NCBI GenBank assembly: GCA_034509735.1
Contig: JACGWO010000007.1
Location: 25,324,046-25,388,045, forward strand
Length of the DNA stretch: 64,000 nt
DNA from: Sesamum alatum
Lineage: Eukaryota > Streptophyta > Magnoliopsida > Lamiales > Pedaliaceae
Reading direction: 5' to 3'
The position numbers and the translations under genes were made by a program. Position 1 is the stretch's first letter; each line of letters begins with the position of its first letter. Under the pieces are notes generated by a model. The model worked only from the letters and a program-made list of their open reading frames with translations, did not search any database and was not told the origin of the DNA. Below are positions 22,935-34,481 of the stretch, one piece after another.

Positions 22935-25075
22935 GGAATATAATCAGCAGAATTAAAATAGTTTTTAATAATAATTAAAGACTTGGACTTCAATCATTTA
23001 ATGCTCCCACTATTTCTATGAAAACACGGAACTCTCAAACGTTGTTCCGAAAAATCCTTTCCTAGTGGGATTGGGATCCACAACGATGTTTTTCATACCC
23101 TACTTTTACGATTCGCATAAAAAAAAACTTGTGGGAGGTATTCCATACCATTCTCGTCTAACGAGATTCCCAAGATGTCTTGCCTCACCCTTTTACGTGA
23201 TCTCGAGGACTCCAAGCGAATCACGCTATTCAGGCATTAGACCCGACCCAATCAACCGAATCATAGCACTCACTGCTATACCCACGACTCGTGAGACAGG
23301 CAACATGAGTCTATTCACTTCGTTCACAAAAAAGTGCAGCTTATTTTCAAGACAAGAGATGTACCACGATTCGTGAGACCACGTAATTGACTGAAACTAG
23401 CTTCCTCACTTTGTCATGGATGGAAGGCTTGGACGAACTCCTAGAGTTCTAGTCCATTTATTAAGGGTCTAATATTTAACTTGGTCCAACCAAGTGAGAG
23501 TTTAATGACCGAGATCTCATTACAGAACATACATAAATACATTATGCATGATACGATTTGCATGACATAGCAGTATTACGATAAATAAACCATTCATCCA
23601 TCATATAAGCCCACGTAAAATAAAAGCCTAGCACGCCCCTGTTGGATGATCACAAGCTCGAATCTTATGCGACCCACTGAGCTCCCAGTGGATCTATGGT
23701 CAATCTAAGGTTGGTCTTATACTATTACAATCAATAATAGAAACCCATCAACACACTGATGGGCCTTGCCTTTTTTCCACCGGGTCTCCATGGAACTCCT
23801 TGGATCCTCCTTTCTGGGCCATCCTTCGTCTTCTTCATCAAAAATAAAATACATCCTCACAACTATACTACTCTCATAACAATTTAAAAAGAAACCCTAG
23901 CGAACACCCGGTGGGAGTACATTTGGATGGAGATAGAAAGCCTTATTATTCCAAGGCTACCAGAAGAGAGAGAGAGAAAGAGAGAGACAGAAATAAACGA
24001 GACACACAGGCCCAACATAAAATTAAAACCATACATCCTATCGAGGGCTTGTGATCATCCATTCTCATTGAACGCAAATAATATTGCACATAATTCATGA
24101 TATCCAACATCATTAATCCCTAAAAAGAATAAAATAATTTCAACATGAAAAATTGGTGTAGCAATGGCAATCCCTTCTTAGGAAAACCTTTCCTCACTAT
24201 TCAAACAATATTAAATTTTGGTGGTTCCAAACCAAGCAAAATTAAATATTTCTATATAATGACTTTTAACAAAAACATGCAAAATAATAAAATATTTCCA
24301 TAAAATTAAATCTGAAAATAAAACAAGAAAAACCAACAGGAGACAACTGAGGGTCACTGCTGCGGGCAACGCCCTGGCTGGAAAACACAGGTAGGTAGGC
24401 ACGGCCTGCCGCCTGCACGCTGAGCGCGGCGGCCAGGCGCGTGCGCACAGGCCACCTGCCTGCGTGCGCGGACGCCTGACCACGCCTCTGCGCGCGCGGC
24501 CGCAGGCAGGATCTGCATGCCTACGCATGCTGGCAGCACTGGCCGAGCGGCCGTGCACAGGCGCCCTTGCCTATGTGCGCTACCCTGTCGCGCAGCCTGC
24601 GCGCGTCGGCCTGCTGTCAGCGCGCGCGCGCAGGCTCCATCACCTGCCTACGCGTGCGCCTGGCAATGCAGCCCTGCGCGCGCGGCCTGACTGGCCGCGT
24701 GTCTGCTCTGTCACGCACGCCAGATGCGCTCGCAGGGCGTGCGCGCGCAGGCACCTCCGCCTGCGTGCGTGCGCGCCCGGTAGCGCCGCTTGTTGCGCGC
24801 GCACAGGCTCCTCTGCCTGCGCGCGTGCTTGGTCGTGCGCACAGCACGGGCGGTCAGCCGGCGGCTGCTGCGTTCGCCATTTTTCTATTCCATTTTATTT
24901 TTCTACTGCGTTTTTCAAGAAACCAAGAACACCAAGATTTCACTCAAAATTAATACGATAAAACCAATGAAAATACGACATGATTCAAATGTAAATTAAA
25001 GCAACGTAAATCATACTTTACACGTATAACACATAAAATCCTAGGCCTATACGCCGAACCGAGTTCTCAGACCAC
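22935..25075 (-). other. Leader of copia C between 5' LTR and gag
   Basis: About 2.1 kb without a domain. Most is ordinary AT-rich sequence, but 24340-24880 is strongly GC-rich and made of inverted repeats (separate entry). Next to the LTR, the minus strand at about 25075-25060 reads 'gtggtctgagaactcgg', a degenerate primer-site-like stretch. Confidence 0.6.
24438..24828. repeat. Array of seven GC-rich inverted repeats
   Basis: Each unit is an imperfect palindrome around AGGC...GCCT with GCGCGC arms, for example 'gcgcgcgcacaggctcctct' followed by 'gcctgcgcgcgtgc'. Units lie at about 24440-24470, 24491-24530, 24551-24580, 24620-24659, 24676-24702, 24739-24775 and 24793-24828, with centres about 50-75 bases apart. 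The alternating purine-pyrimidine GC arms contrast with AT-rich surroundings. Long open frames on both strands here are a by-product of GC content and are not genes. Confidence 0.75.
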
Positions 25076-26882
25076 TGAAAACGCAATGTAGTGTGTGGAT
25101 CGTCCTGGGAGGAGAGCGAATGCGGAAGCGCGGCATAAAAATAAAAAACATGAAATTAAGCATGCTTTGTACAGAAACGTAAATACACGTTCAAGGGGTA
25201 TTCCATTGAACCTCACGGGTGTTTAGTGTATCTCATGATTAAACTAAACATGCATTTATCATGGTTGCCATAGGGTTGAAACGAAAAACACAATTAAAGA
25301 ACCTACCCGCTTGTAGTTTTGTCTTCGTACCGCTACACGCGTTGTTCCACGTTTTGCCACTAAGATCCTAATAATAGGAATTCTGTAAATCATCCACGCA
25401 ACCCTACCGGTTCTTGATCCCCGTGCTAGAAAAAGACCAAGTGTATATTTAGGGGGGACGAATCGACCAAGCGTTATTAATTAACGTGATCAATCCATCT
25501 AAAATCCACTAGTATTAAACAAGGAACTTGGTATTTGCTTGGAGGAAAAGAGAAGGGGACGAGAGAGAGAGAGAGAGACACGGCTGAGTGTGGTGTGTGT
25601 GCGTGTGTGTGTGCTCACAAGTTGATCATCCATCTAATGTGTGCTTCTAGGAGTAGCTATAGAAGTGGAATCATATTCCTCTTCAAACTCCAATTTAAAG
25701 AAGCATACTTTGACAGGATTTTGACCTAGTCAAATCCTAGTCAAACTAGACTTTATATTAGTCAAACTAATCTAGGCCCTTGATTTATCTACTTCAATCT
25801 CATCCGTCCCTCACCTTGATGGATTATTTATGGAATATTTAAATCCTATTTAAATAAACCATAGAGCTTTAAATAATAATTATTTATTTATTTTAAGCTC
25901 ATTTCCTCATTTCCAATAAATTGAATTTATTAATTAATTCCATTTAAATCTAATTAAAGGAATCAAAAATCCAAGAAAACGGGGAACCAATTTAATCCAA
26001 TTAAATTGTTCATCCTCCCAAGATTAATTCTAAATTAAATCCTTTGTCACCGGCGAATTGTGTGTGACTCTTTAGGTTCACCCTCAGCTAGACTTGACCG
26101 AATCTCCAATCATCTCATGAAGGAAATTCGTCCTTCACCATGGGTGGCCATCTAGCAACGGTCAATGGTACTAGAGACTAGGTGAATATTTATCGCGTGA
26201 ACATTTAGGCTCTCCAATACGTTTATCCTTCCATCTACCATCTCACAGCTATAGTCTAGGGTATGGATCTTTAGGATATTGGTACCCATTCTTGAATTAA
26301 GCCTTGACTCGTCTACACTAAACGTCACAGGGATCCTATCCTATTGCTCAGTCGCTATAGCCACATATTTATTGGGGACGAGTTTAAGAGTAAAGTGAGA
26401 CATTACTGTCAACCCTTTTGACAGGAGATGGATCCTTTCTTAAGACCTACTGTCCACACTACACATCTTGACTGCACTAGATAGGGCTTATGACAATCGA
26501 GTTACTTGACTTGGTAGCCTCTTGCCAAATCTAAGTTACAGGCATGGTGTGTAGGTGATCTCAGTAGTCCCTCAAGTTTGAGGATCAAATCCGTACTATT
26601 GGAACCGGAAATACAAGTCATACCGACCAACCCTACTCAAGGTCTTTCATATGACGGTTCCCACGAGTCACGTCAGTCAGCTGGCACCTAGCTGGTTGTC
26701 CCACTAACATTCCATGGACGAGCCTCGTCACTTGTCGATGAAATGCGACTGCAATTGCTTAGTTCAAGTCACAAACGGATTCTCGATACCCTATCTCGAG
26801 ATTCCTTTGCTTGGAGTGTTTCAGATTGATCTACAGAAACTGATTTCATGAACTGCCATCCAATGCGCAGTTCCAGTTTCTT
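25076..26882 (-). repeat. 5' LTR of copia C (right copy), outer end missing
   Basis: It begins 'tgaaaacgcaatgtagtg' on the plus strand and follows the left LTR with many substitutions until 'gcgcagttccagtttctt' at 26882. The left copy continues for 194 more bases to its TG...CA end; the right copy switches to unrelated sequence. Confidence 0.9.
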
Positions 26883-27390
26883 TTCATAAAGTGCTTTCAG
26901 ACAAACTAAATACCCAAGTCCTAAAATTGATACTACTAGTGTACTACCTTCTCCAGTTCCAGTGTTTGAAGAACCTTCCTTATCTCCATTGTTGGAAGCA
27001 ATCTTCCCACATCAGTTGTCCACACGAGAAGTCCACCTTACTGGAAGAAGCCAACCTCAATTGAAATTATAGATCTATTCGTTGTTAGCTTGTCTGAAGG
27101 AACCCAGGTATTTCTCAATCTTATACTGATTTCTTGAGCTGAAATTTGCACACACTCACACTATTTGATTTCTTCAACTAAACGGTTTGGATTTTGATTT
27201 TCAAAACCTAGCCGCACAGGATTTGGATTTTGAAAACCTAGCAACACAAATACAAAGTGAAATGGTGTGAGTTTTTTGGTTTTTGAAATTGTTGAAAAGT
27301 TGAAATTTTGATTCTAAAAGTTGAAGTATACAAAGGAGATTTCGTGTGAACTTGAGAGGGATGAGATGAATGAATAAGATATTTGTTGGT

Positions 27391-27519
27391 TTCAGGTTGC
27401 ATCCCATGATGAGGAGCTCATAACCTTCTATCTGGCTTCCGAAGTCTTCAATGGCAGCTTCCCGGGTGTGGAAATTATTGAAGTTGATCTCAACAAATGT
27501 GAGCCCTGGGAACTTCTAG
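27391..27519 (+). pseudogene. NAC-domain gene fragment (first-exon part)
   Basis: The frame reads '[18 protein letters not shown]' and then '[13 protein letters not shown]', which are NAC subdomains A and B of the NAM/CUC type. Just upstream, 'ttcaggttgcatccca' would encode FRLHP of the conserved FRFHPTDEEL in another frame, so one base is missing between the two. The fragment ends at 'CTAG|gtactaca', the normal position and form of the first NAC intron donor. No MxxPGFR start and no later NAC exon are found nearby. It is a piece of a transcription-factor gene, not a working one. Confidence 0.82.
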
Positions 27520-28327
27520 GTACTACATATATACACACATTAGTATTTCATTTAACATCATATATGAAATTATAATAAACTTTAATTAGTTTTTAATCTA
27601 GAACCAAAAAGAAAAACAAAAAGGGTTCTTGCATGTAACCAGTTAACTTTTGTTTGGATATTGAAATGGCAGTAGTTTGATGAACACGAATTTGAGATGT
27701 ATATAGTTGAATGAAGTTGTTCTGTTCACCTTTTCAATTTCCAAATAACAACTGGAATGCCCAAGTATCAATGGTATGTTATAATGAGCAGAATGTATAA
27801 ATCCTTAGGCAAACTTCACAAGTTATGTATACCGATTTCAACCATTAGAGTTTTGTTGTCTGATAAGCTTCTTTAAAATTGTTTTCAAGGACACCTCAAA
27901 CTTGCTATGTTATATAGCTATGAACTGATGATGATTGATCATGTTGTATTTGATCTGTTGTTGGATAGACTTCGTGATGTTGGTTTTGAATAATTGTTGT
28001 TGGATGAAAGTGACGGATCCAATTACTTTTGTTGGATGGACTTGTTGTTATTGGATGGTCTTTTTTCGTTATATACATTTGTTGTCTTGTAATGGCTTGT
28101 CGTTATTGGATTCATAGATGCAGGAAAATTTTTTAATATGCATTTATACTAGAAGAGGCTATATTTCTCTAGATCCATAATTGCCGACTATTTAAGATTC
28201 GAGTATGTGAAATGCCGATCCCACTTGTGTGGGGTTTCCACTTCTATACAATGCATGAAGTTATTCACTTGCTTAAGATATCCTTGGGTTAGACTAGACA
28301 AAATCTAAGAAGTTGCTTGATTTTCAG

Positions 28328-28776
28328 GACCTTAATGGTGTTCTAGATGACTATTTTGATGGCTATTATTCAGAAGAAATGGTAGAATCTCATGTACTCC
28401 TTGGATTTTGCTTGCCAATTGTTCCTTTGTATAGATAAGAACTAAGTTTACCAATTTACTATGTCTTTCTTAATCAGAAACATGATCAAATGGCATAATA
28501 CATTATGGTTTCTTGAGTTACTATCTTGGTAGGTTGACCAACATGTTCTTGAGGAGTTGGTGCGTGAAAAATATTCCAAATTGGGTTCGTTCCTTTCTAA
28601 TTTCTTTTTTGTTTCATATTCTTTCCTGAGGAGATTTCTGATCAATCATTTCTCTACTCCTAATAAGTTTGTGTGTGTCTCAGTAAACCATTTGGATTAC
28701 CTGGGAGTACAGGTCGCCTAGGTGACTGGGCCATGGTTCCTCATAGTATTTATGAATATGCTACCATGGGAAAGTG
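28328..28776 (+). pseudogene. Three exon-like pieces of an unrecognised gene
   Basis: Three stretches with splice-like edges read as protein. They are 28328-28381 ('DLNGVLDDYFDGYYSEEM', cag before, gtagaa after), 28533-28584 ('VDQHVLEELVREKYSKL', tag before, gttcgt after) and 28684-28776 (from cag, 'KPFGLPGSTGRLGDW' and 'VPHSIYEYATMGKW', gttagt after). The first two join in phase; joining the third needs one extra base, so the source frame is broken or the splice edge has changed. I do not recognise the family. The spacing of 151 and 99 bases fits retained introns, meaning a genomic copy and not a cDNA copy. Confidence 0.5.
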
Positions 28777-30211
28777 GTTAGTTACTTTGCCTCAATCTTG
28801 CAATACTTAATTGAAATATCATTTTAATTAGATATCATTGTTTGCTAAGAGTGTAATATTTCTTTTGTTCGCCATCTCACTCTGATTCGTCTTATAAACT
28901 ATTCCTTTTAATTGATAACTTGTAAGACAGAGGAGCTTAATCTCCTTTCAGTTCTTAGAGTCTAGGATGTGCTTCTCTTTGAAGGATCTCGTGTAATGCT
29001 TTTCGAATTGCACTTGTTTTAATGGAGGTATATGGTACTGCATAGTGATATTCTTAAGTAGTTTATCGATATTTAATCAAAATATGATATATCTCTCTTG
29101 TGGGCTTTGTGCATACTGGAAGGGCTCATTTGCTTAATATGATATTCTTAATATGTTTCTTTCAACATGTCATACAAACTATATTTGATTCTTATCCCCT
29201 TCCTTGATCCAATTCTCAATAAGTTTCTCTTACCTGACTATTGTATTGGTAGAGTACGTTGGACTTAATGACCTAGTTCCCTAGCACATTGAGCACTAGC
29301 AATTGATATCCTTTATTATCATGACTAGCCTACTTAGTTGTCAGTGATTTTTTTATTTATTGTCACTGAAGAGGGACGCATAATTTACTCTTGAACTCTG
29401 ACTTAGGTAATAGGTACTGAGGCATTATAACTAGCTTTACAAAATGATATTTATTCTTTCTATAAATAATACATTCCCAAAGCTATTGACTATAGTTTAT
29501 TATTTTCATTTCGTAATAAAAATGTTCAACTAGATATCAATATCTTGAGCACATACATTAAAAGTGCAACATAACGTTTTTTGGTATGCCTCTTTCCGCA
29601 TTTTTTTGTCTTTATAAAAGATTGATGATTTTGTTTTCAGTTTTTTCTATGGTTACTTACGCAAATAGAAAGCCTTCTCAGATGTCCTCTTTTTTTTGCG
29701 TTTTTTTTTTATTTTTAGATGCTCTGTTGAAAGCAATCGATTCTTTATTTATAACCCAGCTCAGGTAGTAGTTTAGAAAATGGACAACCCAAGCAGCACC
29801 GTAGTCTTCCCTTGTGTGATATGTTTGCAGAATGAAGCATATTGATGTATGTTGCTTTACACCACTAGAACAAACCATAGTTTTGTGGAAAACTATGATG
29901 GAAAAATGGATAAAGACGGATCAAATTTTATAATTTTGATAATCAAGGTAAAATTTCTGGATTTTTTTTTTTTTTTTTTACTTCTTGGGGTGTTAAAGTG
30001 AAGGAGGTTTTGAGTGGACATCCCATACCATTATTTATGTTATGTGGTGGTGTTAGGAATTTCCTTTACTACACCACTTAGTTGATTCACAACTTTTTTG
30101 TGCATTTTGGGCTCGCAAATGTTAGAGTGATATCTTACTAGAGTGCTCTATGGTATTCTTTTTGGGGTTATTTTAATATTAGATAATTTTCTTTCTTGAA
30201 TGAAACAACCA

Positions 30212-30285
30212 AATAATTCCCCTAGCACATGGGCTTTATGAATGGTTGGTTATGCCTTTTGGACTTAATAATTCCCCTAGCACAT
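30212..30285. repeat. 19-base direct repeat at a rearrangement joint
   Basis: 'aataattcccctagcacat' occurs at 30212-30230 and 30267-30285. The second copy is native RT sequence of element A (NNSPSTF region). The first lies exactly where A resumes, so it looks like filler copied from nearby during end joining. Confidence 0.8.
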
Positions 30286-31030
30286 TTATGCGACTAATAT
30301 ATCACGTATTGAGTGCATTTATAAGTAAATGTGTGGTAGTGTACTTTGATGATATTCTTGTTTATAGTAGGACTTTGCATGAACATGTAGAACACCTAAG
30401 ACAAGTCTTAGAGGTTCTAAGGAAAGAAAAATTATTTGAAAATCTGAAAAAGTGTTACTTTTGCACTAACAAAGTTGTTTTTCTTGGTTTTCTTATGAGC
30501 GGTGTTGGAATCAAAGTTGACGAGGAGAAGGTCAAAGTTATTCACGGTTGGCCGACCCCTACCACAATTGGGGAAGTGGGTAGCTTCAATGGAACTGCAA
30601 GCTTTTATCAGAGATTTGTGAAGGACTTATGCACGTTTGCAACCCCATTGGACGAATTGACAAAGAAAAATGTTCCATTCAAGTGGGTCCAGTTCAAAAG
30701 AAAGCATTTCAAGCTATAAAGAAGAAGCTTACACATGCACCTTTGCTAGCCCTTCCCAAATTTGGTAAAACTTTTGAAATTGAAAGTGATGCAAGTGGAA
30801 TTGGCATAGGTGGTGTACTTTTCCAAGAAAAAAGATCAATTGCATATTCTAGCGAGAAGCTAAGTGGACCGATGCTCAACTACCAGACATATGACAAGGA
30901 GCTTTATGGATTAGTTAGAGTGTAGAAACTTGGCAAGACTATTTGTGGCCAAAGGAGTTTGTCATACATTCTGATCATGAAGCTCTAAAGCATAATAAGA
31001 GTCCACGCAAGCTTAATTAGTGACATGCCA
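30231..31030 (+). pseudogene. RT C-terminal part and RNase H of gypsy element A
   Basis: RT resumes with 'LYEWLVMPFGLNNSPSTF', then the catalytic block 'VVVYFDDILVYS' with both aspartates and 'FLGFLMSG'. After a frame change near 30700 the RNase H domain follows ('[19 protein letters not shown]', '[13 protein letters not shown]', '[10 protein letters not shown]'). Compared with the family, about 60 residues between the DCR block at 9377 and this point are missing, including the first RT catalytic aspartate region. Stops after 30925 end the frame. Confidence 0.87.
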
Positions 31031-31399
31031 AGTGGGTAGAATTCATCGAGTCATTTCCGTATATGATCAAACATAAGAAGGCAAGGAAAATATAGTTGTC
31101 GATGCAGTTTCCCGGAGGTATGCTCTACTTTCCTTGCTAAATACTAAAATTCTTGGTTTTGAGTTCATAAAAGATTTATATGCTATTGTTGACTTTGGTG
31201 CAGCATTTCAGAATTGCAAGCCGAACATCGGGTTAGAGAAATTTTCTTTGCATGATGGTTTCTTGTTTAGAGCTAACAAACTTTGTATTCTTAATTGTTC
31301 TAGTCGTTTATTATTCATAAAGGAAGTATATCCGGGTGGTCTAATGGGGCATTTTGGTGTATAAAAAACATTTGGTGTTTTGAGTGATCTTTTTATTTG

Positions 31400-32540
31400 G
31401 GGTAAAATGCAAAAACCACCCCTGTGTTTTCGCGAAAAAGCAAAAAACCCCCTGCGAAAAGAAAATAAGCTAAACAGTCCCTCGTGTTCTCTAAAATATT
31501 GCACACTCGCCCCTATCCGTTAAATGACACTAACACCATTAGTTTTTTAATGATTTGACCGTTATGCCCTTACTTCTCATAACCGTTTTATCTGTGTTAG
31601 ACCAATCACAATCGTTGAATTTAATCAACTATTTACAACCATTAGATTTTAAATTGTAAGAATCAATGGTCCAGATTAAAACTTTTTAAATTTAAATATT
31701 ATATTTAAATAATATAATAGATAAATGATGAATAATAACAACCGTCGGATCATAAATTCTTTAAGATCAAAGGTCCACATTAAAAAGTTTGAATTTATAT
31801 TTTTATACTATATAAATTTAAAAAATAAATAATATATTTAAACAATTACATATAAAAATAAATAATAGTAAATATATAAATATGATATATATATATATAT
31901 ATATATTTATAGATATATACAGACAACGACCGTCACCGCCATCGCATCTTGACGGCAACGTCGCCCAGAAGAAGGAGAAGGGTGACAGTGACGTCGCCCA
32001 GATCTTGGCGACGTCACCGTCAACCAGAAGAAGGAGAAGGGGCGCCCCCCTTCTCTAATCGCTGGGCGACGGCAGTCGCCGCAGTCCAGATGCGGCGGCG
32101 GCGACCACCGTCGCCTCTATATATATACATATATATATATTATATTTAAAATTAAAAATAATAGTTATAATCTAAAAGTTAATTTTTATTTATATAAATA
32201 TAGTCTTTTGTAATTTTTATTTTCCTGCAATAAAATATTTAATATATTTTATTTATTTTAAGTCAAATTTCATTTATTGAAGTTAAATACCATTTGTGTT
32301 ATTTATATTAGAAACAAGGGCAAATTGGACATTTTCGCCCACCAAAAGTGGATGAAAAGTTGAAAAAAACTCTACCACTCTTACTTCCGCGAGTGAATCC
32401 CACTCTCCGTTAAAAATTGACGGAATGAGGGTTTTTTGCTGAATTATATATATCACGAGGGAGTTTTTAGCCTATTTCTTTAATATAGGGGTTTTTTTGC
32501 AACTTCGCGAAAACACAGGGGGGATTATTGCATTTTACCC
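31400..32540. mobile_element. Non-autonomous MULE in element A's integrase, 9-bp TSD
   Basis: TTTTATTTG flanks it exactly at 31391-31399 and 32541-32549. The terminal inverted repeats of about 36 bp start 'gggtaaaatgca' and share 'cctgtgttttcgcgaa'. Removing the element and one TSD copy restores the host reading through the integrase zinc region, so the ends are certain. The interior is AT-rich except for a GC-rich block at 31920-32120 with (AT)n on both sides. No transposase is present. Confidence 0.93.
31920..32115. repeat. GC-rich palindromic block inside the MULE
   Basis: A near-perfect 26-base palindrome centred on an AGATCT site lies at 31990-32015 (gacgtcgcc ... ggcgacgtc). The motif 'cagaagaaggagaagggg' occurs twice (about 31970 and 32026), the first copy with one change. 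The block has a different composition from the rest of the element and reads as an Arg/Pro/Thr-rich frame without a known domain. Confidence 0.6.
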
Positions 32541-33544
32541 TTTTATTTGCCAAAAGATAGGTCGAGATGTTGAAAGATTTGTTGGTAGATGTGTTGTTTT
32601 GTCATAAGGCAAAATCAAAGCTTAATCCCCATGAGTTGTATGCACCCCTTCCTATTCTTAGTGTCCCTTGGGAAGATATTTCCATGGGATTTCTTTTATG
32701 ATTAGCTAGGTCGAAGAGGGGTAGAGATTCTATTTTTATAGTTGTTGACAGGTTTTCTAAAATAACACACTTTATTGCATGTCATAAGGTTGATGATGCC
32801 TCTAACATTGCTAATATTTTCTTTCAGGAGGTTGTGAGGCTTCACGGAATTATAAGAACTATAGTATCGGATCGAGATGCTAAGTTTCTTAGCTACTTTT
32901 GGAAGACTTTGTGGGAAAAATTGGGAACTAAATTGCTTTTCTCTACCACTTGCCACCCTCAAACCAATAGGCAAATCGAGGTTGTCAATAGGATATTTTC
33001 TTCGTTGCTGCGAACGAATTTGAAGAATTGAGAAGAGTGCCTATGCACGTTGAGTTTACTTATAATAGAACTATCCTTCTACTACTAAATTCTCGCCCTT
33101 TTTTCACATTGTTTATGATTTTAATCCTCTTGCACCTATTGATTTAAATCCTTTACCTTCACAGGAATGAGCAAACATGGATGGAAATAAGCATGTTGAA
33201 TTTGTAAAGCAAATCCATGAGAGGGCCAAAAATACAATTCAGAAGATGACTCAATAATACATGAAAAACCATGCGAACAAGGGAAGGAAATGGGTTATTT
33301 TTTAGCCTGGAGACTTGGTTTGGTTGCATCTACGAAAAGAACAGTTCTGGATAAAAGAAAATCAGATATCATGCCTCGAGGGGATGGACCTTTTCAAGTC
33401 CTTGAAAGGATCAACGACAATGCTTACCAGTTTGGTTTACCCTGTGAGTATGAAGTCAGTGCTACTTTTAATGTTTCTGATCCATCTGATTACTATGATG
33501 CAGACCTTGAAGAGTTGAGGGAGATTCCTTTCCAAGAAGGAGCA

Positions 33545-34379
33545 TGATATGAACCCGAGGAGTAGCTGGGCATGATCAAGCTCGAGCGTAGAAGGACTTG
33601 AGTATTGAAAATGGTCCAATGACGATAGGAAAGCTCAAGAAATAATGCAATTCAAATCCAATCCAACTTGATATTTGATGTTGAAGCCAAGTCACAAATT
33701 AAGGACCAAAATGAATCTTTGATTTTATTATTTCAAGCCCAAGGAGCCCTAAGAAGTGAAGAAAAGGCCCAAAATATCTGAGCTGATTTGGGGCCTTAAA
33801 CGTTATTAATTCTAGCCCAAGGAGGTCCTTAAGGAGTGAAGAAAAGAGCCCAAAAACGTGTCCAAGCTGATTTGGGAGGTTGAATTTTCAGCTTTTGTTC
33901 ACACATTGTAACTAGGGCTGACTTGTGGGATTTCTAGCAGTTTTGCATGTTTTCTAGGGGATGCTTGGACCAAGAAGACACTTGACCAACACCTAGGGTC
34001 GTTTTTTAATACCTATTAAAGGCATGTTTCAGCCATGTATTAGCAGCTTGGAATCATTATTTGAGTATATAAAATATTTGAGTGATAACTCACATATCTT
34101 TGATTATTATATCTTATCTTAGCTTTTGTGAAACTTTGCTTTGTCAATCTAGTATATTACGTTGGTGATTCAAATTCACAAAGCCCCCAATTTGTGCTCG
34201 ACCCAAGTGCGTCGTTGTGTAGATTAGTTCTTTTATGCTTGTGGTTAGTCAAGTGTTCTAAGTAACAAGTCACGTTTTGGTAATGTTGGTTGGCTATTTG
34301 CATTCGTTAGATCTCGTACACTATTGTTATAATTCTGCCCACGCTGTGAAGATCCGGTCACTTGGTCGATACCATATCA
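33545..34379 (+). repeat. 3' LTR of gypsy element A
   Basis: It begins 'tgatatgaacccgaggag' after the purine-rich 'ccaagaaggagca' and ends 'cgataccatatca'. It is shorter than the 5' LTR by about 46 bases, through small deletions. Confidence 0.92.
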
Positions 34380-34481
34380 GAAGGCAACTAAATAGGAATG
34401 TTGATCGGTGTCGCAGTGGAATGAAGCCACGATTGTTTAGCAAGAGAAAATGTTTCGCCCCCATGAGTTAATCGAATGCCA
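34380..34481. repeat. Displaced inner part of the left MULE arm
   Basis: This stretch aligns to the reverse complement of about 34783-34885 ('agagaaaatgtt', 'gaatgcc'). It is the continuation of the arm ending at 5694. It starts with the GAAGG copy of the target duplication. Confidence 0.75.

Larger units (their letters stand above)
16911..26882 (-). mobile_element. Ty1/copia retrotransposon C, minus strand
   Basis: Two long LTRs in direct orientation enclose gag, protease, integrase, RT and RNase H in copia order on the minus strand. The 3' LTR is on the left (16911-18893). The 5' LTR on the right (25076-26882) lacks its outer end, about 194 bp by comparison with the left copy. Several stops and frame breaks and a substituted RT catalytic residue make it non-autonomous. 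Because the outer end of the right LTR is lost, the target duplication cannot be checked. Confidence 0.92.
26883..30211 (+). other. Foreign segment with captured gene exons at a deletion joint
   Basis: This 3.3-kb stretch belongs to none of elements A, B or C. It holds a NAC-domain exon (27391-27519) and three exon-like pieces (28328-28776) with intron-like AT-rich sequence between them. The rest has no clear coding sequence. Its right edge meets element A beside a 19-base filler duplication. Capture by a Helitron or Pack-type element, or a filled-in break, are the likely origins; Helitron ends were not found. Confidence 0.65.
31090..33547 (+). pseudogene. Integrase of gypsy element A, split by a MULE
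   Basis: The N-terminal part (31134-31364) leads into a stop, and the reading would continue across the MULE insertion at 31400-32540. On the far side '[15 protein letters not shown]' gives the second half of the HHCC zinc region. The core follows with '[18 protein letters not shown]' and '[19 protein letters not shown]', which include two acidic residues of the DDE triad. The C-terminal region at 33290-33547 has 'GDGPFQVLERINDNAY' and 'VSATFNVSD', the usual gypsy tail. There are several stops and frame changes (about 32700, 33030-33290). Confidence 0.85.
5695..34379 (+). mobile_element. Ty3/gypsy retrotransposon A, with nested insertions
   Basis: The element has two LTRs in direct orientation (5695-6575, 33545-34379), a tRNA-Met-type primer site at 6578 and broken gag, protease, RT, RNase H and integrase segments, all on the plus strand. 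The flanking pentamers are GAATG (5690-5694) and GAAGG (34380-34384). They differ at one position, and the opposite MULE arm shows that GAAGG is ancestral, so this is a decayed 5-bp TSD. The domain order PR-RT-RNaseH-IN identifies gypsy. About 20.8 kb of foreign DNA replaces part of the RT, and a 1.1-kb MULE splits the integrase. Frameshifts and stops make it non-functional. Confidence 0.9.

Noticed and set aside
24211..24999. Several open frames of 60-165 codons on both strands
   Set aside because: They arise from GC-rich inverted repeats; the proteins are Arg/Ala/Cys-rich and overlap each other on both strands.
26883..30211. Helitron as the source of the captured fragments
   Set aside because: I found no convincing TC start, CTRR end with hairpin, or A/T insertion point; kept only as a possible origin.
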